This document shows, piece by piece, positions 48,954 through 63,149 of a stretch of DNA of 64,000 bases. The position numbers were made by a program, and so were the translations under genes. Source of the DNA: Pantoea sp. Nvir (lineage in GTDB: Bacteria > Pseudomonadota > Gammaproteobacteria > Enterobacterales > Enterobacteriaceae); NCBI RefSeq assembly GCF_009829915.1, contig NZ_SZZW01000001.1, positions 427,626 through 491,625 on the forward strand, written 5' to 3'. The notes under the pieces are model-generated. The model was not told the origin of the DNA. It searched no databases and saw only the letters and a list, made by a program, of their open reading frames with translations. Position 1 is the first letter of the stretch. Each line of letters opens with the position of its first letter.

Positions 48954-49487
48954 TTACTTCTTCTTAGCCTCTTTAATACGCACGACTTCGTCGGCGTAAC
49001 AGATACCTTTGCCTTTGTAAGGCTCAGGACGACGATAAGCACGCAAGTCAGCTGCAACCTGACCGATTTGTTGTTTATCAGCGCCCTTCAGCACGATTTC
49101 AGTCTGTGTTGGACATTCTGCAATGATACCTGTAGGAAGTTGATGATCAATAGGATGAGAAAAACCCAGTGATAAATTGACTATGTTACCTTTAATTGCC
49201 GCACGATAACCAACACCAATCAGTCTAAGCTTCTTAGTGAAGCCTTCAGTAACACCAATAATCATACCGTTCAGCAACGCACGGGCAGTACCTGCCTGCG
49301 CCCAACCATTTGCAAAACCATCGCGAGGAGAGAAAATAAGTGCTTTGTTAGCATACTTAACTTCTACGGCACTATTGATAGTACGAGTCAGCTCACCATT
49401 TTTACCTTTGATAAAAATTACCTGGCCGTTGAGTTTTACTTCTACACCGGCAGGAATAACGACAGGTGCTTTAGCCACACGAGACAT
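48954..49487 (-). CDS. rplF: 50S ribosomal protein L6
   Basis: A protein near the factor-binding stalk base. 177 residues, E. coli length. Starts [17 protein letters not shown]; the second domain carries [12 protein letters not shown], the family signature. Complete. Confidence 0.98.
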   Translation of the reverse strand: MSRVAKAPVVIPAGVEVKLNGQVIFIKGKNGELTRTINSAVEVKYANKALIFSPRDGFANGWAQAGTARALLNGMIIGVTEGFTKKLRLIGVGYRAAIKGNIVNLSLGFSHPIDHQLPTGIIAECPTQTEIVLKGADKQQIGQVAADLRAYRRPEPYKGKGICYADEVVRIKEAKKK

Positions 49488-49499
49488 ATTTCCTCCGAT

Positions 49500-49892
49500 T
49501 TACGCCACATAGCAGATAATTTCACCACCAATCCCAGCCTGACGTGCAGCGTGATCAGTCATGACACCTTTAGAGGTAGAAATCACCGCTATACCTAAAC
49601 CTGCCATCACTTTAGGCAACTCATCTTTTTTCTTATAGATACGCAGACCCGGCCGACTAACACGCTGAATACTTTCTACAACAGCTTTACTCTGAAAATA
49701 TTTAAGTGTTAATTCCAGTTCCCGCTTGATATCACCTTCTATTTTAAAATCTTCAATGTAACCTTCTTCCTTCAGCACGCTAGCAATTGCCACTTTCAGC
49801 TTAGAGGAAGGCATGATAACCGTAAGTTTTTTCGCGGCTTGACCGTTACGGATACGGGTCAGCATATCGGCAATTGGATCTTGCATGCTCAT
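49500..49892 (-). CDS. rpsH: 30S ribosomal protein S8
   Basis: A primary 16S-binding protein and, in E. coli, the translational repressor of the spc operon acting at rplE. 130 residues starting [18 protein letters not shown]; the C-terminal [13 protein letters not shown] segment that forms the RNA-binding site is intact. Confidence 0.98.
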   Translation of the reverse strand: MSMQDPIADMLTRIRNGQAAKKLTVIMPSSKLKVAIASVLKEEGYIEDFKIEGDIKRELELTLKYFQSKAVVESIQRVSRPGLRIYKKKDELPKVMAGLGIAVISTSKGVMTDHAARQAGIGGEIICYVA

Positions 49893-49925
49893 CTGTCTTT
49901 ACTCCCGTGATTCAATTAGTGACAA

Positions 49926-50231
49926 TTACCAGCTGGCCTTTTTCAGGCCTGGGATTTCACCGCGCATAGCAGCTTCACGCACCTTAATACGGCTCAACCC
50001 GAACTTCCTCAAGAAACCGTGTGGACGCCCTGTTTGACGGCAGCGATTACGCTGACGAGATGGGCTGGAATCACGTGGGAGAGTCTGAAGCTTAAGAACA
50101 GCATTCCAACGCATTTCATCGGAAGCATTCAAATTATAAATAATCTTTTTTAGTTCAGTCCGTTTTGAGAAAAATTTATTTGCTAATCTTAAACGCTTAA
50201 TTTCGCGCGCTTTCATTGATTGCTTAGCCAT
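49926..50231 (-). CDS. rpsN: 30S ribosomal protein S14
   Basis: 101 residues, the zinc-free long form typical of enterics, starting [20 protein letters not shown]. The C-terminal [19 protein letters not shown] is conserved. It lies between rplE and rpsH in standard order. Confidence 0.98.
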   Translation of the reverse strand: MAKQSMKAREIKRLRLANKFFSKRTELKKIIYNLNASDEMRWNAVLKLQTLPRDSSPSRQRNRCRQTGRPHGFLRKFGLSRIKVREAAMRGEIPGLKKASW

Positions 50232-50245
50232 TAAGTAATCCTATC

Positions 50246-50800
<555 letters not shown>

Positions 50801-51115
50801 TTACTTAATGATTTCATTATTAGATTTGAAGAAGCGGACTTTTTTACCGTCTTCGAATCTAAAGCCTACTCGGTCGGCTTTACACGTCGCTGTATTAAAA
50901 ATTGAAACATTAGAAACTTGAATAACAGATTCTTTTTCAACAATACCACCAGGTTGATTCAGATCTGGAATCTGCTTCTGATGTTTCTTAACCAATTTGA
51001 TACCTTCCACAATGACCTTATTATAAGGTAGAACATCCTTAACTTTACCGCGCTTACCTTTATCTTTACCGGTTATAACGATGACTTCGTCATTACGACG
51101 GATTTTTGCTGCCAT
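50801..51115 (-). CDS. rplX: 50S ribosomal protein L24
   Basis: An assembly-initiator protein with a KOW fold. 104 residues starting [20 protein letters not shown]. Complete, 10 bases downstream of rplN. Confidence 0.98.
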   Translation of the reverse strand: MAAKIRRNDEVIVITGKDKGKRGKVKDVLPYNKVIVEGIKLVKKHQKQIPDLNQPGGIVEKESVIQVSNVSIFNTATCKADRVGFRFEDGKKVRFFKSNNEIIK

Positions 51116-51125
51116 TGTTTGCTCC

Positions 51126-51515
<390 letters not shown>

Positions 51516-51579
51516 TCAATTACTATTTTGGGACCCAAATTTCAGGTCGCTAGAAAGCCCCATATTCTAAAGGCGCGGC

Positions 51580-51585
51580 ATTGTA
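51580..51585 (-). promoter_or_regulatory. spc operon promoter (-10 region)
   Basis: On the minus strand GGTGTTACAATGCCGCGCC is followed by a block GAATATGGGGCTTTCTAGCG and CGACCTGA up to the rplN start. This closely follows the E. coli spc promoter region as I recall it (GGTGTTATAATGCCGCGCC). The -10 hexamer reads TACAAT. No good -35 hexamer is seen 17 bases upstream, as is also the case for an extended or activator-free strong r-protein promoter weakened by AT drift. Confidence 0.65.
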
Positions 51586-52509
51586 ACACCGGTTCTAACA
51601 CATAGATAGGAAAATGCACAGCTTAACAACGGAGATATTGATCTCCCCCCTCGTATTACGAGGGGAAAGCATATACTTCAGGCATAGTATCAATAACAAT
51701 TAGCATCTGTTTTATTTGCAAACCGCACTATCAGCCCTATTCGTTACGAATATATCTCATTAACTTTATAGCCAATAGAGTAAATTTAACGAATAGATAA
51801 CTATTCATTTCTCCTCTGCGAACTAAGACCTTTTCGTTGCTTATGCTATAGACCTATCTAGATCAGTCCTAGCTTTTAAAATCGCACCAAGCCATACCTT
51901 TATATTTTTTTAAGCACCTTATTCCTTCATAACTTCTCCATGTTGATACTACAGCACTTAACGTGTATTATTACACATGGCTCTGTCTTTCACCCAGTGT
52001 GAACGAATCTTTTATCAAAGATATTGAAAAAATAATAAAGAGCAAAATTGTCGACACTCGGTACAATTTTCACAGCAAGACACATATTCGAAACAGACAG
52101 TGTATGGCTGGTACTCGATGTGATTTTCGATAATTCAAAATATTTACATAGATTATTTCATACATAAACCGAAAATCTTCATATAACTAATCCAATATAA
52201 TATTGATTTATCAAGACTACAGGGGATATCGTTATATTTACTCCGCTAAATATACGTATAAATCTCGAAATAAATTACAATCCTATAAAAAAATTTTTTT
52301 CGGATCATCTTTTGCCAGATAAGGCAAAGATAAATAGCTAGTTAAAAAAACCTGGTTGCTTATAAGAATAACATATTTAATAAATGATATATCAGGTAGA
52401 TAAATAAGAAGAAAACTCTAGTCATCATCTTCTTTGTGACTTTTTATTACCTGTGTTAAATCACCACACAACATCCACTTAATTGTTATTAAGAATTTCT
52501 TTAAAGTGC
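51586..52509. other. expanded S10-spc intergenic region
   Basis: About 900 bases between the spc promoter and the rpsQ terminator, where E. coli has only some 100-150. It holds a perfect hairpin CCCCTCGT-ATT-ACGAGGGG (51647-51665) with no T run, and otherwise AT-rich DNA without a recognisable gene, IS end or rRNA piece. Transcripts from the S10 operon end before it. Confidence 0.6.
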
Positions 52510-52539
52510 AAAATCCCTCTGCTTCGGCAGAGAGATTTT
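52510..52539 (-). terminator. terminator after rpsQ (end of S10 operon)
   Basis: A 13-bp stem (AAAATCCCTCTGC / GCAGAGAGATTTT, one wobble) closed by a 4-base loop (CGAA on the coding strand) lies 18 bases after the rpsQ stop codon. On the minus strand the stem ends in TTTT. It separates S10 from spc transcription. Confidence 0.85.
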
Positions 52540-52557
52540 CAGAAAAAATTATTCTCG

Positions 52558-52812
52558 TTATAAAACTGCTTTCTGAAGAACACGAACTAACATCCAGGAT
52601 TTTGTCTTTGATAACGGGCGGCTTTCACGAATTTCAACCACATCACCAATTCCACATTCATTGTTCTCGTCATGGACGTGCAGCTTAGTCGTACGCCTGA
52701 TGAATTTACCATAGATTGGGTGCTTCACAAAACGTTCGATAGAAACAACAGCAGATTTCTGCATTTTATCACTAATAACACGACCCTGCACCGTACGGAT
52801 TTTATCCGTCAT
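52558..52812 (-). CDS. rpsQ: 30S ribosomal protein S17
   Basis: An OB-fold primary 16S-binding protein. 84 residues, E. coli length, starting [20 protein letters not shown]. Its ATG overlaps the rpmC stop codon by 4 bases (ATGA), indicating translational coupling. Last gene of the S10 operon. Confidence 0.98.
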   Translation of the reverse strand: MTDKIRTVQGRVISDKMQKSAVVSIERFVKHPIYGKFIRRTTKLHVHDENNECGIGDVVEIRESRPLSKTKSWMLVRVLQKAVL

Positions 52813-53008
52813 ACTGCACCACCTGCCTTCTCAGTTAGTAAAGTTTTAACGCGTGCAACATCACGGCGAATTTTCTTCAGTAGATGATTTTGCTGAATCC
52901 CTTGTCCAGATGCTACCTGCATACGTAAGTTAAATTGCTCACGTAGCAGACTCAGCAGCTCAGTCTTCAGCTCTTCAGGGTTTTTTTTACGCAGCTCAGT
53001 TGCTTTCA

Positions 53009-53009
<1 letters not shown>
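52809..53009 (-). CDS. rpmC: 50S ribosomal protein L29
   Basis: A small helical protein at the tunnel exit and SRP docking site. 66 residues (E. coli 63), starting [20 protein letters not shown]. The last residues (EKAGGAV) are slightly extended. It overlaps rplP by one base and rpsQ by four. Confidence 0.97.
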
Positions 53010-54778
<1,769 letters not shown>

Positions 54779-54791
54779 TTATCCTCTAAAA

Positions 54792-55929
<1,138 letters not shown>

Positions 55930-55933
<4 letters not shown>

Positions 55934-56535
55934 GCCAGCATCTCCTCAATTTGCTGGACTGCTCCAACAGTCATAACGACATTTTCAAAAGCGATTAAGC
56001 TCACTGGGTCTATACTTGCTGCATCACGTACATCAACTTTATATAGGTTACGCGCAGCTAAGAACAGGTTTTCATCCAATTCACTGGTAATGATTAACAC
56101 ATCTTCCAGATCCATGTCTTTCAGCTTCTGTACTAGTAGCTTAGTTTTCGCTGCCTCTACAGAGAACCTCTCAACAACTATTAGACGCTCTTGACGTATC
56201 AACTCAGACAGAATGCTTTTTAGCGCACCGCGGTACATTTTTTTGTTAACTTTTTGGCTATGGTCCTGTGGACGTGCAGCAAAAGTGATACCTCCTGAAC
56301 GCCAAATCGGACTCCTGATAGAACCTGAACGTGCACGACCAGTACCTTTTTGACGCCATGGCTTTTTACCTGAACCACTTACTTTAGCACGAGTTTTCTG
56401 CGCTCGGGTACCTTGACGGGCACCTGCAGCATATGCAACAACAACTTGATGAACTAGTGCTTTATTAAAAGCTCGACCGAAGGTAGTTTCGGAAACAGTC
56501 ATCGTGTTCTGCGCATTTTTTAGTGGTAATTCCAT
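55930..56535 (-). CDS. rplD: 50S ribosomal protein L4
   Basis: A tunnel-constriction protein and, in E. coli, the autogenous regulator of the S10 operon at both transcription and translation. 201 residues, E. coli length. The extended loop [19 protein letters not shown] is conserved, and the surface needed for regulation appears unchanged. The S10 leader still has an attenuator-like hairpin, so the loop may still work. Confidence 0.98.
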
Positions 56536-56545
56536 TGCTATCCCC

Positions 56546-57175
56546 TTACATCTTCACAGCTGGTTTAACGATCAGGTCGCTACCGGTTGCACCAGGGACA
56601 GCACCTTTGACTAGCAGTAAATTACGATTAGTGTCAACGCGTATAACATTTAGGCTCTGAACGGTTATACGCTCATTACCCAACTGACCTGCCATTTTCT
56701 TACCCTTGAACACTTTTCCAGGAGTCTGGTTCTGACCGATAGAACCTGCAACGCGATGAGAAAGGGAATTACCGTGCGTTGCGTCTTGGGTACGGAAGTT
56801 CCATCGTTTAACCGTACCTGCGAACCCTTTTCCTTTAGAGGTACCAGTTACGTCTACTTTTCTAACATCATTAAAAACTTCAATACCGATGCTTTGGCCA
56901 ACAGAATATTCTTCACCTTGAGAGGTACGAAATTCCCATAGACCACGGCCAGCTTCTACGCCAGCTTTAGCAAAATGCCCAGCTTCAGGCTTGGTTACAC
57001 AGTTCGGTTTTTTATTACCTGTGGTAACCTGAATTGCTTGGTAGCCATCATTTTCCAGGACTTTGACTTGGGTAATACGGTTCGCTTCAATTTCTATTAC
57101 AGTTACTGGGACAGAAACACCATCTTCAGTAAAGATACGGGTCATGCCCATTTTTTTACCTACTAAACCAATCAT
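56546..57175 (-). CDS. rplC: 50S ribosomal protein L3
   Basis: An assembly initiator with a finger reaching the peptidyl-transferase centre. 209 residues, E. coli length, starting [20 protein letters not shown]. The finger with [20 protein letters not shown], including the Gln that PrmB methylates in E. coli, is present. Confidence 0.98.
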   Translation of the reverse strand: MIGLVGKKMGMTRIFTEDGVSVPVTVIEIEANRITQVKVLENDGYQAIQVTTGNKKPNCVTKPEAGHFAKAGVEAGRGLWEFRTSQGEEYSVGQSIGIEVFNDVRKVDVTGTSKGKGFAGTVKRWNFRTQDATHGNSLSHRVAGSIGQNQTPGKVFKGKKMAGQLGNERITVQSLNVIRVDTNRNLLLVKGAVPGATGSDLIVKPAVKM

Positions 57176-57207
57176 TGTATCAACCTCTTAATCGCCCGAT
57201 GATCTGA

Positions 57208-57729
<522 letters not shown>

Positions 57730-57917
57730 CCTGTGTTTTGTTTTAATCTCCTTTTTAATACTATTAATCTATTTACATTTTACATCGGGCAACTAAATAA
57801 GAAGTAAGTTGAACCGATAACAATATGAGACACGAAAAAGAGAAAAACGCAAGCCTTCTCATATTTCAGCTAAACTTCTCTGATACGGGCTGTCTTATTA
57901 ATGTAGTTATTAAAAGT

Positions 57918-58394
57918 TCACTTTCCTTCTCTCATTTGCATTTGCAAGTAATTTTGGATACCTATTTTATTTATCAAAGACAGCTCAGTTTCAATCCAGT
58001 CGATATGGTGTTCCTCATCTACTAAGATATTGATCATAATGTCGCGGCTAACATAGTCATGCACTTTATCAGCAAAAGCGATAGCTTCGCGCAAGTCACT
58101 TACCCCCTCCATCTCCAACCGAAGATCAGAATGCAACATTTCCTCAATATCTTTACCAATCTGCAACTGACCTATATCTTGTAAATTGGGGATACCCTCA
58201 AGAAATAAAATACGCTCGATATATTTATCAGCATGCTTCATCTCGTCAAGAGATTCATGATACTCTGTATCATTAAGTTGCATTAAGCCCCAATTTTTGA
58301 ATATACGAGCATGTAGAAAGTACTGGCTAATAGCAACTAATTCATTTCCTAATAATTTATTAAGATGCCTTATGATTTTAATCTCGCCTTTCAT
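57918..58394 (-). CDS. bfr: bacterioferritin
   Basis: A haem-containing 24-mer iron-storage protein with ferroxidase activity. The ATG at 58394 gives 158 residues, E. coli length, with GGAGG nine bases upstream; an in-frame extension upstream is not family-like. The ferroxidase ligands Glu18, Glu51, His54, Glu94, Glu127 and His130 fit, and the haem ligand Met52 is present (LDEMKHAD). The partner ferredoxin gene bfd upstream is a pseudogene, so iron release must use another reductant. Confidence 0.97.
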   Translation of the reverse strand: MKGEIKIIRHLNKLLGNELVAISQYFLHARIFKNWGLMQLNDTEYHESLDEMKHADKYIERILFLEGIPNLQDIGQLQIGKDIEEMLHSDLRLEMEGVSDLREAIAFADKVHDYVSRDIMINILVDEEHHIDWIETELSLINKIGIQNYLQMQMREGK

Positions 58395-58479
58395 CTCACT
58401 GCCTCCACTTCTAGTTAAATTAGATCGTAGATGCGGATAAAAAGAAGTCAAAAAACTCGATGAAATAATGGGTCTTTAG

Positions 58480-58605
58480 ATAAAATTAAGTGGAATATAA
58501 GGTAATTTTCTTTGTAGAGGAGCACATCTACTCTATATATTTCAATTAATAACAGCTCTACTCTTTACCGAATCCGAGATTTTGTCATGAACTATGTACA
58601 TACAT
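58480..58605 (-). pseudogene. bfd: relic of bacterioferritin-associated ferredoxin bfd
   Basis: On the minus strand an ATG at 58605 reads M-Y-V, then after exactly five codons (with one stop and a +1 shift) I-S-D followed by A-V at the spacing of E. coli Bfd (MYVCLCNGISDKKIRQAV). Further on, L-Q-R-K-L-P-Y-I-P-L-N resembles the LKKFIPVGN part. The iron-sulphur cysteines are lost. It sits immediately upstream of bfr, the bfd position. The matches are short, but order, spacing and place agree. Confidence 0.6.
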
Positions 58606-58681
58606 AAAGTATGTGCACTGCTTACCTTTTAACTAAATTATCCCTACAGACGGGACGCAGAAGATGGCTAATTTACTAATG

Positions 58682-58749
58682 CTAATAACGAATCACTTTA
58701 GTAAAAACTACACTTACATCCCGTTCTACCCTGCAGGAATTGCAAACAG
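58682..58749 (-). pseudogene. tuf: 3'-terminal relic of an EF-Tu gene (tuf)
   Basis: Between the thrT tRNA gene and the bfd relic, the minus strand reads (with small indels) F-A-I-x-x-G, then G-R-T-G, then V-V-x-T-K-V-I and a stop. This follows the EF-Tu C-terminus [21 protein letters not shown] in order. At DNA level CTGTTTGCAATTCCTGCAGG and GTAGTTTTTACTAAAGTG align with that region. tuf is the expected gene both after thrT (tufB) and before bfd (tufA). The rest of tuf is not recognisable in the ~105 bases left. A functional tuf must exist elsewhere. Confidence 0.65.
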
Positions 58750-58854
58750 AATCCCTATCGTGTATTGTGAGATACAAAGAAATATTAAGAATATTTTTAT
58801 AATTAACTAATTTGTCTATGAATTTAATATTCTAAAGAAAATTAGAATTATAAT

Positions 58855-58930
58855 TGGTGCTGATACCCAGAATCGAACTGGGGACCTCACCCTTACCAAG
58901 GGTGTGCTCTACCAACTGAGCCATATCAGC
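58855..58930 (-). tRNA. thrT: tRNA-Thr(GGT)
   Basis: 76 bases including encoded CCA. The minus strand starts GCTGATATGGCTCAGTTGG, has the anticodon loop CTTGGTAAG (anticodon GGT) and the T arm CCAGTTCGAATCTGG. Equivalent of E. coli thrT, last of the thrU-tyrU-glyT-thrT cluster. Confidence 0.97.
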
Positions 58931-58935
58931 ATATT

Positions 58936-59010
<75 letters not shown>

Positions 59011-59217
59011 ATCTTACTTAGAACACGATTTCTTGTTCTCTTGTAGTTTTATGAGTATAGAAAAATTCTCCTACAATATTTTATTTCCACCGAAGTGGCT
59101 GACTAATACGAACTATGCTTTAGCATAGTGTTTCTTCCGATAAGAAGAATAAATAACTCACTAACATATCAATTGTATATAACCTGTCTTTATCCGCAAC
59201 CAACCGAAAAATTGAGA

Positions 59218-59302
<85 letters not shown>

Positions 59303-59312
59303 TACTTACTGA

Positions 59313-59388
<76 letters not shown>

Positions 59389-59641
59389 TTCAATTGAAGC
59401 GCATTCTAGAAATATAGACGACAATATGCAACAAAAAAATTCTTAAAACGGCTCTATCGTTTATTTTTCTACAAGTGCTCGAATTGTAGCAATTTACTGC
59501 AACCATTTATAATAACTAGCTGTTTTCACGCACGACGACTACTCTTTTGTCCCTCTTTGCTTAAGGTTACATCTTTAACTACTAGGACTGCTTTTTTTAT
59601 TGAGGTATATAAAAGTTACTAAAGAAAGAAATAATAGGGAA
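59389..59641. other. upstream region of the tRNA cluster
   Basis: About 250 AT-rich bases that should contain the promoter for the leftward tRNA operon. No clear -35/-10 pair stands out and no gene is seen. Confidence 0.4.
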
Positions 59642-59670
59642 CACTTGTAATGTTAACAACATTACAAGTG
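59642..59670. repeat. perfect 13-bp inverted repeat
   Basis: CACTTGTAATGTT-AAC-AACATTACAAGTG, a perfect stem with a 3-base loop. No T run follows on either strand. It may be a protein-binding palindrome or an RNA hairpin at the start of a small transcript. Confidence 0.8.
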
Positions 59671-59776
59671 AGATTATACACTGCTGTTATTTGTGAAAGC
59701 GAGCACAAATTTACTATTTTTCTTCTTCGTATAATTAAAGGGATATTAAATCTCTTTACCGATTCTTATTTTTGAG

Positions 59777-59819
59777 AAAAAACCTGTAGTGATATTTCCA
59801 TATCACTACAGGTTTTTTT
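59777..59819 (+). terminator. strong orphan terminator upstream of coaA
   Basis: A perfect 14-bp stem (AACCTGTAGTGATA at 59781-59794, loop TTTCCA, TATCACTACAGGTT at 59801-59814) is followed by TTTTT and preceded by AAAA, so it can act in both directions. No protein gene ends here: the tRNA operon on the left runs away from it, and coaA begins to its right. It must end an unrecognised short transcript, or insulate coaA. Confidence 0.88.
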
Positions 59820-59867
59820 AGCTGTATGATATGAATGAGATTTAATTTGCAGTTAGACGTAATATTT

Positions 59868-60818
59868 ATGCATGAAAAAAATTCACCTCTGAGAACGCCT
59901 TATTTAGAGTTTACACGCAAACAGTGGGCTGCCTTGCGAAATTCTGTGCCGATGACATTAACAGAAGGAGAAATTACACAATTAAAAGGCATTAATGAAG
60001 ATTTATCATTAGAAGAAGTTGCAGAAATCTATCTTCCTTTATCGCGTTTGTTCAATTTTTATATCAGTTCCAACTTGCGTCGCCAGGAAGTACTTGAGCA
60101 ATTCTTAGGTACTAATAGACAGAAAATTCCCTATATTATTAGCATTGCTGGAAGCGTGGCTGTAGGTAAAAGCACAACAGCGCGTGTGCTGAAAGCATTG
60201 CTGAGTCGCTGGCCAGAGCATCGTAAAGTTGAGCTCATCACTACAGATGGTTTTCTGCATCCTAATGCGGTGCTAAAAAAGCTATCCCTAATGAAAAAAA
60301 AAGGTTTCCCGCAATCTTATGACATACATCGGCTAGTGAACTTCGTTTCAGATTTAAAATCCGGCACCAACCAAGTTACTGCGCCCATATATTCTCATCT
60401 GACTTACGATGTTATTCCTGAGGGTGGTAAAGTATTGTATCAACCCGACATACTGATTCTTGAAGGATTAAATGTATTACAAAGTGGAATGGATTACCCT
60501 CACGATCCGCATCATGTCTTTGTCTCAGACTTTGTTGATTTTTCTATCTATGTAGACGCACCTGAAGATCTGCTACAGCATTGGTATATCGATAGATTTT
60601 TAAAATTTCGCAAAGGCGCCTTTACTGATCCAAACTCTTATTTCCATCATTATGCTCAGCTTTCTGAAGAGAAAGCAGTAGAAATAGCTACTAGTTTATG
60701 GAAAGAAATCAACTTGCTAAACTTACAGGAAAATATCTTACCCACGCGTGCACGAGCAAGTCTTATTATGAGGAAAAGCAGTAATCATGCTGTGGAAAGA
60801 GTTTGGCTACGTAAGTAG
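59868..60818 (+). CDS. coaA: pantothenate kinase (type I)
   Basis: Phosphorylates pantothenate, the first and rate-limiting step of CoA synthesis, with feedback inhibition by CoA. The ATG at 59868 gives 316 residues, the E. coli length; two earlier in-frame starts add a foreign leader. The P-loop GSVAVGKST (about 96-104), TTDGFLHPN (about 125-133) and [11 protein letters not shown] are intact. No strong RBS is visible. It is convergent with birA, as in E. coli. Confidence 0.96.
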   Translation: MHEKNSPLRTPYLEFTRKQWAALRNSVPMTLTEGEITQLKGINEDLSLEEVAEIYLPLSRLFNFYISSNLRRQEVLEQFLGTNRQKIPYIISIAGSVAVGKSTTARVLKALLSRWPEHRKVELITTDGFLHPNAVLKKLSLMKKKGFPQSYDIHRLVNFVSDLKSGTNQVTAPIYSHLTYDVIPEGGKVLYQPDILILEGLNVLQSGMDYPHDPHHVFVSDFVDFSIYVDAPEDLLQHWYIDRFLKFRKGAFTDPNSYFHHYAQLSEEKAVEIATSLWKEINLLNLQENILPTRARASLIMRKSSNHAVERVWLRK

Positions 60819-60855
60819 CCCTTGAAAAGATTGCCTTAGACGGGGCAGTTTTTGT

Positions 60856-61815
60856 TTACTGTGATCGCAGAGATATTTCTCCCCCTAACCATGACTTCAA
60901 TTCTCCATTCTGCTCGAGTACTAAACCGCCTTGCTTATCGATTCCACGTGCTATTCCATTAATTTCTTGATTACCGATTAATAACTTAACAGGACGATTA
61001 ATGAAGTTATCTAGCTGCCTCCATCGCTCGGTAAAAGGTACTAGTCCATCACGCTCAAATACAAGCAAAGCTGCACGTAGGCTATTAATTAACTTAGCTG
61101 CAAGATCATTACGATTGACAACAATTCCAGCTTCCTGCAGGTCGATCCATTTCTGATTGATTTGCTCTGTATTCGTACTGTACATTGCTAAATTAATACC
61201 AGCTCCAATAACAATTTGCGCTGCATCGCCTATTTTTCCTATTAGTTCGACGAGGATACCAGCTAATTTACGATCATGTAAATAAAGATCGTTAGGCCAC
61301 TTAACACGTACATCTTGTACCCCAAACTGGTGTAAAATCTCTGCCATTACAATGCCAATAACGAGACTGACCCCTATAGCCGCAGCGGGTCCTTGCTCTA
61401 GGCACCAATACGTTGACACATAAAGATTTGCTCCGAAAGGTGAGAACCATCGCCGCCCGCGCCTTCCCCTTCCAGCCTGCTGATATTCAGCAATACAAGT
61501 AGCGCCAGATTGCAGCTCACTTATGCGGTTAAGTAAGTACTGGTTAGTAGAATCAATAATGGGAATTACATCTAGATTTGGCTCTTTTAGTTGCGAGAGA
61601 ATCTTTTTTTTATCTAGCAATTGTAATGGCGCTGGCAAGCTATACCCTTTACCAGTAACTGTATAGATATCTAGTCCCCAGCTTTTTAGAGTCTGAATAT
61701 GTTTGTTTATTGCAGCTCGACTCATACCCAATGATTTACCAAAATTTGCTCCGGAATGAAATTCTCCATCTGAGAGTATCTCAATTAATTTTAAAGGGAT
61801 GCTATAGTCTTTCAT
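60856..61815 (-). CDS. birA: biotin-protein ligase / biotin repressor BirA
   Basis: Attaches biotin to AccB and, in E. coli, represses the bio operon. 319 residues (E. coli 321), keeping the N-terminal winged helix-turn-helix (about 1-60, with MSRAAINKHIQTLK), the ligase loop GRGRRGRRW (about 115-123) and KWPND-LYL. Keeping the DNA-binding domain, which many reduced symbionts lose, suggests biotin-dependent control may still operate. Its ATG overlaps the murB stop by 4 bases. Confidence 0.97.
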   Translation of the reverse strand: MKDYSIPLKLIEILSDGEFHSGANFGKSLGMSRAAINKHIQTLKSWGLDIYTVTGKGYSLPAPLQLLDKKKILSQLKEPNLDVIPIIDSTNQYLLNRISELQSGATCIAEYQQAGRGRRGRRWFSPFGANLYVSTYWCLEQGPAAAIGVSLVIGIVMAEILHQFGVQDVRVKWPNDLYLHDRKLAGILVELIGKIGDAAQIVIGAGINLAMYSTNTEQINQKWIDLQEAGIVVNRNDLAAKLINSLRAALLVFERDGLVPFTERWRQLDNFINRPVKLLIGNQEINGIARGIDKQGGLVLEQNGELKSWLGGEISLRSQ

Positions 61816-62846
61816 AAAATTGCCTTTATAGGAGTGTTGTACTCTCCATGCGCACCAATAAAGCGTACCTCAGGCTCAAGCCAGACATCAAATTTTTTCC
61901 CAACATGAAAACGCACAGTTTTAGCAAGTTCAATAATATCCTGGGATGTAGCATGTCCGACATTGATAAGAACCAGCGCCTGTTTCTGATAGACCTCCGC
62001 ACCACCGATGCGTAACCCTTTTAACTGACATTGATCGATTAACCAACCCGCAGCCAGTTTGACCTTTCCATTCACTTGTGGGTAGGAAGGTATACCTGGA
62101 TAGGTCATCTTAAGCATTTCAGCCTTTTCATAACTTACGAGAGGATTTTTAAAAAAACTGCCAACATTACCTGTCATGCATGTCTCTGGCAGCTTGCTTT
62201 TACGCATATAACAAATAGTATTAAAGACTTCAAATGCGGTAACAGTAACAGGATTTAGGCGAGCCAAATCACCATAGGTAAGTAGTGGTTGCCATTGTTT
62301 ACTCAAATTGATTCCTACTGCTATAATTGCATAATATGGTTCATACTTGAAGATGCTATCACGGTAACCAAAGGCACACTCTTCACGATCGAGTCTTTGC
62401 GTAATTCCCGTATTCAGATTAAGGATGTCAACATACTCACAGACATCTTTGAACTCCATACCATAGGCGCCTATGTTTTGAACAGGCGCACTGCCTGTCA
62501 TGCCAGGGATCAGTGCAAGGTTTTCAAGACCGTTAATTCCTTTCTTCAATGTCCATTCAACTAGCATATGCCAGTTTTCCCCAGCGCCTACGTGAAGTTT
62601 CCAGGCTTTGTCCTGCTCGTTAATTTTAATCCCTTTAATACGATTTAGTACTACAATACCGGCAAAATCATTGAGGAAAAGTACATTGCTGCCTGCGCCA
62701 AGTAGAAGAAATGGCTGATGGCGTCGTCTACTATTTTGCCAAGCGCTAAGAATTGTATTCGGCGTATCTGCAATAATGCGTTGACGCGCTTGGATTTTAA
62801 GGCCAAAGGTGTTGTCTGCTTGCAGAGAGAAATATTGAGGGGACAT
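61812..62846 (-). CDS. murB: UDP-N-acetylenolpyruvoylglucosamine reductase
   Basis: An FAD enzyme of peptidoglycan synthesis making UDP-MurNAc. 344 residues (E. coli 342). FAD-binding segments GAGSNVLFL (about 51-59) and GSAPVQNIGAYG (about 119-130), the catalytic Ser in VGSFFKNP and the catalytic Glu in EPEVRFIG near the C-terminus are intact. It follows the rRNA operon and is translationally coupled to birA. This is the rrnB-murB-birA-coaA order of E. coli. Confidence 0.97.
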   Translation of the reverse strand: MSPQYFSLQADNTFGLKIQARQRIIADTPNTILSAWQNSRRRHQPFLLLGAGSNVLFLNDFAGIVVLNRIKGIKINEQDKAWKLHVGAGENWHMLVEWTLKKGINGLENLALIPGMTGSAPVQNIGAYGMEFKDVCEYVDILNLNTGITQRLDREECAFGYRDSIFKYEPYYAIIAVGINLSKQWQPLLTYGDLARLNPVTVTAFEVFNTICYMRKSKLPETCMTGNVGSFFKNPLVSYEKAEMLKMTYPGIPSYPQVNGKVKLAAGWLIDQCQLKGLRIGGAEVYQKQALVLINVGHATSQDIIELAKTVRFHVGKKFDVWLEPEVRFIGAHGEYNTPIKAIL

Positions 62847-62959
62847 TATGCAACCTTTAAATTATCTCTGTACGGTACTGTACCACTAATTTACTACCGT
62901 AATAGCTCAAGGCTTTTATTTTAGGGGACGCCCTGATAAGGAAGAAGGAAGGTTGAGGG
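62847..62959. other. murB leader next to the decayed 5S
   Basis: About 110 bases between the murB start and the readable end of the 5S relic. The last part of 5S and the usual rrn terminators cannot be recognised. Confidence 0.4.
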
Positions 62960-63058
62960 AGGGGTAGGGAGCCATATTACTGTTAGCGTAGTAGTATATT
63001 ACTTCTAAGTTTAGACATGTGGGTCAGATGTAACTACCATTGCTAATGGTGCCGGGCA
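62960..63058 (-). pseudogene. rrf: decayed 5S rRNA
   Basis: The minus strand starts TGCCCGGCACCATTAGCAAT, then CATCTGACCCACATGTCTAA and ACTTAGAAGTAATATACTAC, matching 5S rRNA (TGCCTGGC.., CACCTGACCCCATGCCGAA, CTCAGAAGTGAAACGCCG) with many changes and small gaps. After GTAATATGGCTCCCTACC the match fades, and the 3' strand of the closing helix is lost. It cannot fold as 5S. Confidence 0.85.
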
Positions 63059-63149
63059 AATTCAAATTACTAGTATCTATTTGACCATACGGACGATCTG
63101 GTATGGAGTAGCTGAAATTTACGTCTTTTAAAACTCTTTTCAATAATAG
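63059..63149 (-). pseudogene. fused remnant of the 23S end and 23S-5S spacer
   Basis: Minus-strand segments AAATTTCAGCTACTCCATAC and CCAGAT..GGTC..AATTTGAATTTGCC resemble the E. coli 23S-5S spacer (GATTTTCAGCCTGATACAGA .. CAGAATTTGCC). They follow the 23S 5' remnant directly, so the main body of 23S has been removed. Confidence 0.65.

Noticed and set aside
58606..58681. Further tuf sequence between the tuf 3' relic and bfd
   Set aside because: No segment beyond the C-terminal ~20 codons can be aligned with EF-Tu; the spacing to bfd is simply that expected downstream of tufA.
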